Source of the DNA: a bacterium
GTDB lineage: Bacteria; Bacteroidota; Ignavibacteria; Ignavibacteriales; Ignavibacteriaceae
NCBI GenBank assembly: GCA_016716565.1
Contig: JADJWC010000001.1
Coordinates: 496,001-560,000 of the forward strand
Direction: 5' to 3'
Length of the DNA: 64,000 bases
Positions 26,701-34,896 of this stretch are shown one piece after another. The first letter of the stretch is position 1, and the number at the start of each line of letters is the position of its first letter. The position numbers were made by a program, and so were the translations under genes. The notes under the pieces are model-generated. The model ran no database searches, was not told the DNA's origin, and worked only from the letters and a program-made list of their open reading frames with translations.

Positions 26701-27320
26701 TCCCGGTAATCATTGGTTTAGATAATAAGATAACAGAAGACCAGAAGAGATTACTTAACGAAAGTTTAGAACAAATTATTTTAAAATCCGAATATCATCC
26801 TATTGATGCATTTCATTCTGTTAGCAACTGGATTGAAATACAAAGACTGGCGAGCGCTGCCTATGAAAGTGTTTCTGATATTCGGGATGGATCTAATGAT
26901 AAACAAAAACTAATCCGTGAGCCTTCAGAGAATCAGCAAGCTGATTTGAATATTTTGATTGTGGATGATGATTCGAACACTTTGTTTACTCTTGCCGAAA
27001 TTGTAAGATCAGCAAACTGTAAACCTATCCTTGCAAATAATGGAAAAGAATGCCTGGAAATTCTCGAAGATAAAATTCCCGACCTGATATTTCTGGATAT
27101 AATTATGCCTGAAATGGATGGCTTTAAAACGATCAAACAAATTAAGAAGAATGAAAAGTGGTCTGATATTCCGGTATTTGCTGTAACTGCTAAAGCAATG
27201 AAAGAAGATAATGAGATAATTATCAGACATGGTTTTTCCGATTACATACCGAAGCCTGTAAATCCTGCACTTGTTACTCACAAGATCCAAACTGTAATTG
27301 CTCAGTTAAAGACTACCTGA
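23793..27320 (+). CDS. Hybrid sensor histidine kinase with three REC-type domains
   Basis: A 1175-residue membrane kinase. The first helix is at about 8-29, an extracytoplasmic sensor at 30-240, and the second helix at 243-264. HAMP follows (about 266-318), then a GAF-like domain (330-475) and a coiled coil. DHp has NMSHELRTPMNSIL near 540 and the ATPase domain has DTGIGIP and GTGLGLAIS. Of the three receiver-like domains at about 780-905, 910-1030 and 1055-1170, only the last has the full acidic pocket and D (LIVDDDSN, FLDIIMPEMDG). The first two look degenerate: VIDQEK with no matching acceptor, and IINLTNSG in place of the acceptor loop. It lies two bases before the next gene. A role in controlling the pilus-like system is inferred from linkage. 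Confidence 0.88.
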   Translation: MKISFRILLINFLIVALILGSSFIVFYSIIYDVLTNYQTRNLRQSASSLVNVNKQLQDGIEDDFISLYTKGIDAVWSGQNFQSRNLDFVIELKNDLVTRYVVKNNIYLPQKELSRRDFTNSNPYILLMSYTSPDGKEYLYGRAINNEMVDDIAQRVNSEIALVWDGFVADFSNQQMNQKYLHVLNLAAEDLKSKSNFDLYMQGTESEDILATVYKPTIEGNESNFSYLIFSTFADAGELRSTLRNIFIIIGLVGISLSLIFTMVFTDKMRKQFTALSKATEQTYSGKFDNKIEIKSKDEIGKLGMAFNKMLDELKKKEVARNEYAEFITLINQNPTLKEISDEALKKILDAGDFIIGGLYSVDEEIKLISAYGLNAEFTERPENSAFFKKVLETKQSMELLDEETLPVVSAGLVEIKLKYLLFLPIVYNNKPVALLELGSLTKPREEVRDYLEKIKDQLAIGITNARALLQLEKLVNELKTLNEEYQKQNNQIKEQNETLLYLHSELTAQAEELEKQRQKAIELTDAKSKFLANMSHELRTPMNSILGLTELMLEKVDLEPRNKERLEVVLSSGKRLMMLINDILDLSKIEAGKIDLNLEDVLLDEILTEVSVAVAPLAAEKNITFDVIRNIDTHTVISTDRGKVVQVLMNLLGNAVKYTDQGQITLRVSIGNQMINFEVIDTGIGIPKDDIDLIFEEFQRVNNSKARKRGGTGLGLAISKKLADVLSGSLTVKSEINKGSTFTFSIPFNQVVLHIDKKHYRPTNVFVNAKEKNFILVIDQEKRLRASVKQDLLTIGYELEFAEEEAGALSFESNRIPLAIMVDATLSCNDVWNTLIALKKNIHTNNIPVILVSTMLEANLGYCFDAFDYVLKPVTIEALSQPISRLTNLLKKKINKIIVVDDNEEEFNSYANSVRKEDMRIELLKPNENVISRIVETQPDVVIINLTNSGKDTIKLTHQLKSTSVSGHIPVIIGLDNKITEDQKRLLNESLEQIILKSEYHPIDAFHSVSNWIEIQRLASAAYESVSDIRDGSNDKQKLIREPSENQQADLNILIVDDDSNTLFTLAEIVRSANCKPILANNGKECLEILEDKIPDLIFLDIIMPEMDGFKTIKQIKKNEKWSDIPVFAVTAKAMKEDNEIIIRHGFSDYIPKPVNPALVTHKIQTVIAQLKTT

Positions 27321-27321
27321 A

Positions 27322-27996
27322 ATGAAAAAAATTCTTGTAATTGATGACCTACCCGAAAATGTATTCATACTTCAGGACCGGCTTGTTCAGGAAGGATATG
27401 ATGTAATCACAGCCTGTGATGGAAATGAAGGAATTGAAAAAGCTTATGAAACTTTCCCGGATCTTATTCTGCTTGATGTGATGATGCCGGACATAAGTGG
27501 TTTTGAGGTTTGTAAGATTCTCTCAACAAACGAAAAGACTAAGCATATACCGATAATTCTTGTTACAGCAAAAGCAAGTGCTGAAGACACAAAAGAGGGT
27601 CTGGAGTCAGGTGCATTTGATTATATAAAAAAACCATTCAACAGAATCGAATTGATGGCAAGGGTAAAATCAGCTCTAAAATTATCTGAAGCAAATAAAC
27701 AACTCCTCGAGATCGAAAAGAAAACAACTTATATTGCTACTATTGTAACCGCCAATCATAAAATAAAACAACCACTTACCCTGCTAAGTCTTTCATCTGC
27801 AGCTCTTAAAAACGAATTAGAAAAAGACTCCATATCTAAGGAAGCCATATTAAGCAGGCTAAAATATATCGATGCAGCTATAAAAGATATTGGCGATGTT
27901 CTTAATAAATTAAACTCTATCACCAAACCGGAATTGTCCGACTACGCCAAGGATGTAAAAATGATTAGAGTTGAAGAAGAGGATAAGATTAAATAA
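27322..27996 (+). CDS. Response regulator fused to a kinase-less DHp-like domain
   Basis: A 224-residue protein. Residues 1-122 are a canonical REC domain (VIDDLPEN, LLDVMMPDISG, KKPFN). Residues about 123-205 form a helical hairpin containing NHKIKQPLTLL, which fits the histidine-box pattern of DHp domains (H-x-[IL]-[KR]-x-P), but no ATPase domain follows. It may be a phosphorelay shuttle or a dimeric anti-kinase adaptor, fed by the hybrid kinase just upstream (start two bases after that stop). Its end overlaps the opposing kinase gene by eight bases. Confidence 0.8.
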   Translation: MKKILVIDDLPENVFILQDRLVQEGYDVITACDGNEGIEKAYETFPDLILLDVMMPDISGFEVCKILSTNEKTKHIPIILVTAKASAEDTKEGLESGAFDYIKKPFNRIELMARVKSALKLSEANKQLLEIEKKTTYIATIVTANHKIKQPLTLLSLSSAALKNELEKDSISKEAILSRLKYIDAAIKDIGDVLNKLNSITKPELSDYAKDVKMIRVEEEDKIK

Positions 27997-29980
27997 ATTT
28001 TCTTATTGTTGCCAGCATCGATTCGAACTCGTACGGTTTATTTAACTGACCATTAATCTTATAGACTGATAGCTCCGACTCATTACTTGCCCACATACTA
28101 CCGGATGATAAAATAATCGGAATATCAATATTGAGTTTCCTGATTTCTGCTATAGTTTCAATGCCTGTCATACCCGGCATATTATAATCGATTATTGCAA
28201 GATCAACTTTAATTTCTTCGAGAAGAACTGTCAATACCTCCTTTCCTGAAGAAACTTTTATAACTGAATATCCGTTTGTTTCAAGAAGTTCGGCTAACAA
28301 ATCCCCGAGCATTGGTTCATCATCTGCAAGCAGAATTATTTTTTCCCCGGAATCTGATTCTGATTGTTTTTCTTTGGGAGGTTCAAAAGCCGGAATGTAT
28401 ACATCAAAGGTAGTCCCTGCACCAGGTCTGCTCGTCACATCGATAATTCCATTGTGAGCTTTTATAATTCCATAAGAAACATACAAACCTAATCCCGAGC
28501 CTGTGTCTTTAGACTTAGTTGAAAAATATGGATCGAAAATTTTTGTAAGATGCTTTTCATCAATGCCGGTCCCATCATCCATTACAGAAAATTTAACATA
28601 GCTGCCAATTTTTAAAAGAGGAAGGAAGGCAATATTGTTCTCATCAATGGAAATGTTCTTTGCGGTGATTTTAATGTGACCTTTCTCATTGGTAGCTTCC
28701 TTTGCATTTACGCAAAGATTGAGAAGCACCTGATAAATTTCCGTTCCGTTTCCAATTATATCAAAAAGATGTTCATCGATATCCTCTGTAAGCGTGATGG
28801 TTCTTGGGAATGTTTGAGTTACGATTTTAGTTATTTCATTCAACAACTGGTGAGGTTTAACGAGCTCTTTTCTTTTCGGCGTTGGTTTTCCAAACGAAAG
28901 CAAACCTTTGGTCAGGTCACGGGCTCTGACTGAGCAGTTTTCAATATTGTCAATCAGCTTTTGAACATTTTCGGATTGATCTACACGCTTCCTGAGTAAA
29001 TTGACACTCCCAAAAATGCTTGAAAGAAGATTGCCAAAATCATGCGCCATTCCGCTTGAAAGCTTTCCGATCGTTTCCAGCTTCTGTGCCTGCAACAACC
29101 TGTTTTCAAGTGCTGTATTTAAGTTCCTCGTACTAATATTGCTTATAACGAATGTTAGTAGAATTGCGAATTGTTCGAGCAGTTTTATCTCATCATTAGT
29201 AAAAGTGTTTTTTCTTTTGCCAACAATTAATGATGCAATTAATTTCTTTTCAAAAACACAGGGTGAAATTATCAGGTTATCACAGCCAATTGAAGCAGCT
29301 AAATTACTACCAAGATTATTTTTCTGATTAGTCGCTATCAGCGAGGATTTGTTATGCAGCAACCATTTTGAAATGAATTTATAGTCCGAGTTAATAACCT
29401 TCTCAACATCGTGTTTCCTATGTATTATATTTTTAGGATCGAGATACTTAAACTCTCTTCCTGAGCTTTCATTTAAGAATGTGATTATCCCGAGATCAGC
29501 CTTTATGAGCGAAACGGATTTAGATAAGATTTCCCCCGATAGAATATCAATTGAATTCTCTTTTACAAGTAATGTTAATATATCCTGAAGAGCGCTGCGA
29601 AAATCTATATCGCTTGCCTTTAGATCAGGAAAAGAAATCTTCTCTTCTAATTCTGTTGAGGGTTCTGTAAGCTCTATTTTATAGTTATCAGGAGTATCTT
29701 TTTTTGATTTATTTAGAAGAGGTGTGATATGCAGGACTTTATTTAATTGAGGTATATGTCTGTAAACGGATTTTGTGTAAGAAGGGTCGATTGATTTTTC
29801 TATCCCAAAGGAACTTAATAGGCTAACGAGATCTTTACCTTTTAATCTTATCCCAGTAAAATTTTCTTTAAAGTTTTTGTTGAACCAAATTATTCTCAAC
29901 TTACTATCAGTTATAGCTACCGGAACATTTTCCCCGAAGATAAGTTCAGGCGAATATTTGGCAATTATGCTCGAAGGCAT
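27989..29980 (-). CDS. PAS-GAF hybrid histidine kinase
   Basis: A 663-residue protein without membrane segments. A PAS-like region is at about 10-90 and a GAF region at 130-285. The DHp domain has GKLSSGMAHDFGNLLSSI (histidine in AHDFGN, NtrB-like HisKA subtype) near 305. The ATPase domain shows NLCVNAKEA, DDGTGID and GSGLGLYVSYGI. A C-terminal REC (about 545-660) has acceptor IDYNMPGMTG. It follows the NtrC-type regulator by six bases on the same strand, making a probable cognate pair. It converges on and overlaps the REC-DHp gene. Confidence 0.88.
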   Translation of the reverse strand: MPSSIIAKYSPELIFGENVPVAITDSKLRIIWFNKNFKENFTGIRLKGKDLVSLLSSFGIEKSIDPSYTKSVYRHIPQLNKVLHITPLLNKSKKDTPDNYKIELTEPSTELEEKISFPDLKASDIDFRSALQDILTLLVKENSIDILSGEILSKSVSLIKADLGIITFLNESSGREFKYLDPKNIIHRKHDVEKVINSDYKFISKWLLHNKSSLIATNQKNNLGSNLAASIGCDNLIISPCVFEKKLIASLIVGKRKNTFTNDEIKLLEQFAILLTFVISNISTRNLNTALENRLLQAQKLETIGKLSSGMAHDFGNLLSSIFGSVNLLRKRVDQSENVQKLIDNIENCSVRARDLTKGLLSFGKPTPKRKELVKPHQLLNEITKIVTQTFPRTITLTEDIDEHLFDIIGNGTEIYQVLLNLCVNAKEATNEKGHIKITAKNISIDENNIAFLPLLKIGSYVKFSVMDDGTGIDEKHLTKIFDPYFSTKSKDTGSGLGLYVSYGIIKAHNGIIDVTSRPGAGTTFDVYIPAFEPPKEKQSESDSGEKIILLADDEPMLGDLLAELLETNGYSVIKVSSGKEVLTVLLEEIKVDLAIIDYNMPGMTGIETIAEIRKLNIDIPIILSSGSMWASNESELSVYKINGQLNKPYEFESMLATIRKFI

Positions 29981-29986
29981 TAAAGT

Positions 29987-31366
29987 TTAAACGGGCTTTA
30001 ATTCATATTTCTTGATTTTTGTGTAGAGAGTCTTTGGGCTTATACCAAGCTGGTTAGCAGTCTGCGTTCTATCCCATCTGTTTTTATCCAGCACCTTCTT
30101 GATGTGCCATCGCTCAAGCTCTTCCATGCTCAAAATTTCCTCTGCATGTTCGATGTCAGTATGCTTTCTTGTTTGAACCTGGTATGACTGCGGGAGATTC
30201 AGATCTTCAGGATAGATAATATCACCTTCAGCAAATATTAAAGCTCTTTCGATTATGTGTTCCAACTCTCTAATGTTTCCGTTGAATGAATAACCAATCA
30301 GAAGATCCTCTGCTTCCTGTGAGAGATGCTTTGGTGAACGAATCGGAGATTTTTCTTTAATGAAATGATTTGCAAGCAGAAGAATGTCTTCTTTTCTATC
30401 TCTCAATGGCGGAATGGTAAGTGTAATAACATTCAGTCTGAAAAGTAAATCCTTCCTGAAATTTTTGTTGTCTGCTTCTTCAAGAAGATTTCTGTTTGTA
30501 GCACCAATGACTCTTACGTTTGAAGTTAGAGTAGTAATTCCTCCAATTCTTCTGTACTCGCCGTTCTCAAGGAATCGCAATAGCTTTGGCTGGAGGGCAA
30601 GACTAAGTTCACCTATTTCATCAAGGAATAAAGTACCGCCATGGGCAATTTCTACCAGACCTTGCTTGGTATTTTTAGCGTCAGTAAAGGCTCCTTTTTC
30701 GTGTCCGAAGAGTTCACTTTCGATTAGCTGATCAGGTAAAGAAGCACAGTTTATTACAACAAATGGTTTGTCTTTTCTCGCAGAGTGTTTATGAATGTAT
30801 TCTGCCAGTAATTCTTTACCGGTTCCTGTTTCTCCTTCAATTAATATGTTTGAATCTGAAATTGCTGCTTTATTTGCAAGGGTTAGTACTCTCTTAAGCT
30901 GAGTACTATTTCCTATAATATTTTCAGATCCTTTTTTACTAATTTCTTTTGTTAAAATTTCAGTTTTAACTAGAAGCTCTTTGTGTTCAAGAGCTCTGCC
31001 GACTGTGAGCATTAGATCATCGAATTCGTAAGGCTTTGTTATAAAATCATAAGCTCCGGATTTAATGCATTCGATAGCTTTTCTCATTTCTCCCTGTGCG
31101 GATAGTATGATTACCTGCAAAGAAGCGCTGTAATCTTTTACGAATTTGAGTACCTCTTCTCCCTGAACCTCTTTCATATTCAAATCGAGGAGAAGAATAT
31201 CATAGTTTGTCCTTTTTATCGATTCAATTGCATATTTACCATCGTAAACCGCATCAACTTCAAATCCTTCTTCAAGGAGCTGTTCCTTCAATAAGTAACA
31301 GAGGGTTTCATCATCATCACATACTAAAATTTTGGAATTTTTAAGGGAAGCCATAATTACCGCCAA
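29987..31366 (-). CDS. NtrC-family sigma-54-dependent response regulator
   Basis: A 459-residue activator. REC is at about 9-125 (acceptor LLLDLNMKEV), a AAA+ domain at 150-375 with Walker A GETGTGKE, Walker B GGTLFLDEIG and the sigma-54 contact loop GAFTDA, and a Fis-type HTH at the C terminus (TANQLGISPKTLYTKIKKY). It should activate sigma-54 promoters after phosphorylation, most likely by the hybrid kinase encoded six bases downstream. An alternative start would be the internal ATG at residue 5. In other bacteria PilR, of this family, controls pilin genes; a similar role here is a guess. Confidence 0.92.
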   Translation of the reverse strand: MAVIMASLKNSKILVCDDDETLCYLLKEQLLEEGFEVDAVYDGKYAIESIKRTNYDILLLDLNMKEVQGEEVLKFVKDYSASLQVIILSAQGEMRKAIECIKSGAYDFITKPYEFDDLMLTVGRALEHKELLVKTEILTKEISKKGSENIIGNSTQLKRVLTLANKAAISDSNILIEGETGTGKELLAEYIHKHSARKDKPFVVINCASLPDQLIESELFGHEKGAFTDAKNTKQGLVEIAHGGTLFLDEIGELSLALQPKLLRFLENGEYRRIGGITTLTSNVRVIGATNRNLLEEADNKNFRKDLLFRLNVITLTIPPLRDRKEDILLLANHFIKEKSPIRSPKHLSQEAEDLLIGYSFNGNIRELEHIIERALIFAEGDIIYPEDLNLPQSYQVQTRKHTDIEHAEEILSMEELERWHIKKVLDKNRWDRTQTANQLGISPKTLYTKIKKYELKPV

Positions 31367-31391
31367 TCGATTTGGGTGTTAAAAACTTTAT

Positions 31392-31423
31392 TTTGTATTA
31401 GATTTATCAACTTGCTATATTTG
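31392..31423 (+). promoter_or_regulatory. Bacteroidota-type promoter of tRNA-Lys
   Basis: TTTG at 31392-31395, exactly 20 bases, then TATATTTG at 31416-31423, a perfect TAnnTTTG. The mature tRNA begins 16 bases later. It is the clearest promoter in the window. Confidence 0.75.
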
Positions 31424-31439
31424 CATTCCTTTTTGAAAA

Positions 31440-31511
31440 GGGCGCGTAGCTCAGGGGTAGAGCATCTGCCTTTTAAGCAGAGGGTCGGTGGTTCGAACCC
31501 ACCCGCGCTCA
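31440..31511 (+). tRNA. tRNA-Lys (anticodon TTT)
   Basis: A 72-base cloverleaf. The acceptor GGGCGCG at 31440-31446 pairs with CGCGCTC at 31504-31510 (one G-U). The D arm has GCTC/GAGC. The anticodon stem TCTGC/GCAGA encloses loop CTTTTAA (anticodon TTT). The T stem GGTGG/CCACC encloses TTCGAAC. CCA is not encoded. A short open frame over this site is only a tRNA shadow. Confidence 0.97.
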
Positions 31512-31724
31512 CTCTATTTTATTTCCCCATAATTATTTACAAAGATCAACCACTCTAAAAAATTAGTTAAATAGCATTCAATATTAATACTTATAAGTAA
31601 AATTTACAAGCTTAACTAATTCCTTTTATTTTAGCATTATTTTGAATTAATACGGGTTTTTGACATAATTGCTCTGGCACTATTTTAGAAATAATAGTCT
31701 TTCTTTCATTATAGCGGATTTTTT

Positions 31725-32033
31725 ATGGGCGAAGTGGTTTTCTGGACAATTATCAGGGCAGCCATTACTATAGCGGGTTTATGGATTTTGAAAGCACAAA
31801 TTGACTTCCAACTCTGGCTTCTGATAAGTGTTGCAGCGGTTTATGTACTAATTGTTCATCCCGCAATGGTTAGCTACAGATGGTTTGAAGAACACAATAA
31901 AAAAGTAATCGAATCAACTCTTTGCTCAAGCTGCAAACATTTCGATCCTTCTGCTGTTTTGTGTATCAAGTATGATAAGCATCCAACCGAAAACTATGTC
32001 CCTTGTGAGGGTGTTGATTGGGAACCAAAATAA
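31725..32033 (+). CDS. Small membrane protein with C-terminal cysteine motif
   Basis: A 102-residue protein of unrecognised family. Two hydrophobic segments (about 5-22 and 28-46) are followed by a soluble tail with CSSCKHF, then a cysteine ten residues on (AVLCIKYD) and another near the end (YVPCEG). The four cysteines look like a small zinc or Fe-S site. It stands alone between tRNA-Lys and a lipoprotein gene. Codon use is like that of its neighbours, and an AT-rich leader of over 200 bases lies upstream. Confidence 0.7.
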   Translation: MGEVVFWTIIRAAITIAGLWILKAQIDFQLWLLISVAAVYVLIVHPAMVSYRWFEEHNKKVIESTLCSSCKHFDPSAVLCIKYDKHPTENYVPCEGVDWEPK

Positions 32034-32091
32034 TATTATAAAGTTGCTATTAAATTGTAAAATCTTAATAGCTTAGTAAAAGAGAACATCT

Positions 32092-32757
32092 ATGAAAAAG
32101 TATTTCCTCATTCCGGTTTCTATTTTATTTCTGATTATAGCCTGTGATCCGGAAGAATTAATAAGTGAGTTTGGAGATTCAATTATAACGGCAAAGTCCA
32201 AAGTCGGTGAAGTGTTGAACAAAGCACAAAGTGATTTTACAGGTGATGCCAGGCTTGCATCAATTTACGGATTAAATGTTAGTAACAAAGGAGAAGTTGA
32301 TTTACTTAAACCGACTGAGAATGCATTTGTTTATGTGGTTCAATCTGATTCAGAAATGACAAATGAATTTTATATTCCTGTTTATAACTCTGGCCCTGTA
32401 AAATCGCCGATAAATTTTAATGATATGCTTTCATTTATAAAAAACCAGCAGGCAAAGGATATTTTAGGTCTCGCGTTAAACAAGCTTTCGGGAATAAATA
32501 TTTCGGCTTCAGTTTCGTATGATGATAGTCCGCAGATAATTAATACTATGTTGGCAAGAGCAGATGTTACAACTTTTAGATCAGCAAATCCTGACAGCAA
32601 AATTGATATGTTTTTGATTCCGAGTAAGTCGATAGACACATTAAATTTAAGGAACGATGCAGACTGGATTGTAAACTTCTATGGAGAATCTTCTTCACTT
32701 GTACTTTGGCTTCACCCGGGAACAGTTAATGGTGATATAACAGTTTTATCTAATTAA
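32092..32757 (+). CDS. Lipoprotein of unknown function
   Basis: A 221-residue protein with a lipobox (LIIAC, Cys18). The mature part is rich in Ser/Asn and lacks a recognisable domain; it looks like a compact alpha/beta or beta fold with no repeats. AAGAGA lies before the ATG. A short inverted repeat (GATAAGC 32772-32778 with GCTTATC 32796-32802) separates it from the convergent lytic transglycosylase gene. Confidence 0.72.
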   Translation: MKKYFLIPVSILFLIIACDPEELISEFGDSIITAKSKVGEVLNKAQSDFTGDARLASIYGLNVSNKGEVDLLKPTENAFVYVVQSDSEMTNEFYIPVYNSGPVKSPINFNDMLSFIKNQQAKDILGLALNKLSGINISASVSYDDSPQIINTMLARADVTTFRSANPDSKIDMFLIPSKSIDTLNLRNDADWIVNFYGESSSLVLWLHPGTVNGDITVLSN

Positions 32758-32771
32758 AAAATTCTTTACAC

Positions 32772-32802
32772 GATAAGCACCAGATAATTATTGTAGCTTA
32801 TC
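32772..32802. terminator. Weak hairpin between convergent genes
   Basis: GATAAGC (32772-32778) pairs with GCTTATC (32796-32802) around a 17-base loop between the lipoprotein and transglycosylase genes. There is no clear T tract, so assignment is tentative. Confidence 0.3.
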
Positions 32803-33757
32803 AGTCTTCTATAATCTCAATACTTCCTTTCGGTGGCAGTTTTATTGTGTAATCTGTTCGTAATTTGTTGGTAAGATAATTATCACGAAGCCACGGGTTG
32901 AACATTTTCAAAATAAAATAATTGATTCCAAGGCTTTCAGCATAATCAGCAAGATCTGCAACAGAACTGTCAAGCGTTACTTCAGTAAACTCGATTGGTT
33001 CATATTTCTCATCATCTTTTATATCAAAACCGTACTTCTCAGGATTTTGGAGAATGTATTTAAGGGATACTATCCTTGCTACAAACCTGGAAGTTTCAGA
33101 GTTCAATACTAAATTGAAATAACTTTTTGCTTTCTGCCTTTCCTGCTGTTTCATAACACCATCTTGACCCATGTTATATGAAGCTGCTGAAGTTATCCAG
33201 CTTCCCAACATATTATAGGAGTCCTGCAGATATTTGCACGCAGCTTCGGTGGATTTTTCAACGTGATATCTTTCATCAACCTGTGAATTAATTTCGAGTC
33301 CGTACTTTTCACCGGCTTCTTTCATAAACTGCCAGAAACCGGTAGCGCCCGCAGGAGAAACAACATTTTCCAGATTACTTTCTGCAACGGATAGATATTT
33401 AAAGTCATCTGGAATATTATTTTTCTTTAAGATTGGCTCAATTACCGGGAACCATCTGTATGCTCTTTTTATAGCAAGTATTGTTGCTGAATGCCAGTAT
33501 GTATTTGATAAAAACTCTCTTTCCATTCTTTCATAAACTTCAAAGTTATCAGTCGGGATTTTTTCTCCGGCAAATTCAAGATATGTTGGTATTTCAGGTG
33601 AAATAATTCTATAGCCCTGCGGAAAAGTTTCATCGGGATTGCCATTAGCGTTAGTAATATTGTTGGAAAGTAAAAATGTAATTATTAAGAATCCCAAACC
33701 AATTGTTACTGTAATTCCAAGAAAGAAAAAGTATAAGTTCGATTTATTATTTTTCAT
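32801..33757 (-). CDS. Membrane-anchored lytic transglycosylase (MltD-like, SLT domain)
   Basis: Cleaves peptidoglycan between MurNAc and GlcNAc with formation of 1,6-anhydroMurNAc. The 318-residue protein has an N-terminal membrane anchor (about 9-30) and an SLT domain from about 100 to 250. The catalytic glutamate is in VAESNLENVVSPAGATGFWQ, and the downstream SYNMGQ motif is intact. No LysM repeat is seen, although a short C-terminal domain with a PWLRDN stretch follows. It is divergent from the AlaX-like gene. Confidence 0.88.
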   Translation of the reverse strand: MKNNKSNLYFFFLGITVTIGLGFLIITFLLSNNITNANGNPDETFPQGYRIISPEIPTYLEFAGEKIPTDNFEVYERMEREFLSNTYWHSATILAIKRAYRWFPVIEPILKKNNIPDDFKYLSVAESNLENVVSPAGATGFWQFMKEAGEKYGLEINSQVDERYHVEKSTEAACKYLQDSYNMLGSWITSAASYNMGQDGVMKQQERQKAKSYFNLVLNSETSRFVARIVSLKYILQNPEKYGFDIKDDEKYEPIEFTEVTLDSSVADLADYAESLGINYFILKMFNPWLRDNYLTNKLRTDYTIKLPPKGSIEIIED

Positions 33758-33855
33758 ATAGAGTTCCGCTGTGTTTTAGTATTTTTGTTATAGTTTTCTG
33801 TTGCGATTATATAGATTTTAAATCTAAAAGGAAAAACCAATCGGCATATTTTACC

Positions 33856-34329
33856 ATGGATGAGAACATCAACCTGGAAATAAGATCTTCGAAGCAGTAC
33901 AATCCTCAGATGCACTCTGCTGAACACATACTTAATCAAACAATGGTAAGAATGTTTAATTGTGGAAGATCATTCAGCAATCATATCGAAAAGAAAAAAT
34001 CAAAATGTGATTATCATTTTAACAGAAATTTAACTTCGGAAGAAATAGAACAGATCAACTTAAAAGTAAACGAAGTTATTCAAGGGGACTTACTTGTTAA
34101 AGAAGAGTTTTATTTGAAAGAAGAAGCGGAGAAAATATTTAATCTTTCAAGGCTTCCCGATGATGCCGGCGATAAAGTTAGAGTAATTAAAATAGGAGAC
34201 TATGATACCTGTCCCTGCAGTGGTCTGCATGTTGATCGTACAAAAGAAATTGGCAGCTTCAAAATAATTTCCACAAGTTTTGAAGACGGAGTGTTGAGAA
34301 TCAGATTTAAACTGCTAAACAATATTTAA
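33856..34329 (+). CDS. AlaX-type alanyl-tRNA editing protein
   Basis: A free-standing editing domain that hydrolyses mischarged Ser- or Gly-tRNA-Ala (family function). The 157-residue protein has the zinc-binding HSAEHIL (HxxxH) near residue 21 and CPCSGLHV (CxxxH) near residue 116, the conserved pattern of the tRNA-synthetase second additional domain. It is shorter than AlaX-M/L forms and lacks the N-terminal OB part, fitting AlaX-S. It stands alone and divergent from the transglycosylase. Confidence 0.82.
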   Translation: MDENINLEIRSSKQYNPQMHSAEHILNQTMVRMFNCGRSFSNHIEKKKSKCDYHFNRNLTSEEIEQINLKVNEVIQGDLLVKEEFYLKEEAEKIFNLSRLPDDAGDKVRVIKIGDYDTCPCSGLHVDRTKEIGSFKIISTSFEDGVLRIRFKLLNNI

Positions 34330-34384
34330 TCTACTTAATAAAGAAAAATTCCTGTTAAATAATTATCTCAGAAAGGAAAAATCA

Positions 34385-34876
34385 ATGAAGATAGGGAAAT
34401 TACTTCTACTGAATGCACTTTTAATATTTAACTTTAGTACTATAATTTTATCCCAGGAAAATCCGTTTCAGTTGTCACTCTTCGACCCGATTCAAATAGT
34501 ACCAAACAATGAATCAATAAGCGGCATAAGAATTAATTTTATATACTCAAAGAATGCAAACATAACCGGATTAGATGTTGGACTGGTAAATGTAACCACG
34601 GGCAAACAGTTAGGAGTCCAGTGGGGAGCCGTTGATATAACAGAAGGTGGATTTACCGGATGGCAAGGAGGGTGGATTGTAAATATTTCCAAGGGGGATT
34701 TCGTGGGTTTACAAACAGCTTTTGTTAATTACCATGGCGCACATTTCAATGGCCTTCAATTGTCCCTGGTGAATTATGCTGCTACTCTTGAAGGGCTTCA
34801 GCTTGGATTGATAAATATTATTGGAAGCGGTGGATTCCTTCCGGTGTTTCCGTTTTTTAATTTTGATTTTGATTAA
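34385..34876 (+). CDS. Surface protein of the LA_2272 repeat type
   Basis: A 163-residue exported protein with signal peptide (about 1-23). The mature part holds repeated beta-strand units of the form G-h-Q-h-[GA]-h-[VI]-N-h (for example GLDVGLVNV, GLQTAFVNY, GLQLSLVNY, GLQLGLINI), spaced about 18-20 residues. This is the pattern of the Leptospira-named LA_2272 surface repeat family. The product is probably surface exposed or in the outer membrane. It directly precedes the GH97 gene (20 bases). Confidence 0.72.
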   Translation: MKIGKLLLLNALLIFNFSTIILSQENPFQLSLFDPIQIVPNNESISGIRINFIYSKNANITGLDVGLVNVTTGKQLGVQWGAVDITEGGFTGWQGGWIVNISKGDFVGLQTAFVNYHGAHFNGLQLSLVNYAATLEGLQLGLINIIGSGGFLPVFPFFNFDFD

Positions 34877-34896
34877 AAAAAATTCGGAGAAGCACT

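Noticed and set aside
29987..31366. GAFTDA instead of GAFTGA in the NtrC-type regulator
   Set aside because: GAFTDA is a frequent natural variant in this family, so it is not evidence of lost sigma-54 contact.
31376..31558. 60-codon frame with RARSSGVEHLPFKQRV
   Set aside because: This is the well-known translated shadow of a tRNA-Lys gene.
34385..34876. Glycine/asparagine-rich repeats considered as an adhesin or ice-binding protein
   Set aside because: The G-L-Q-x-G-L-x-N pattern and short length fit the LA_2272 surface family better.
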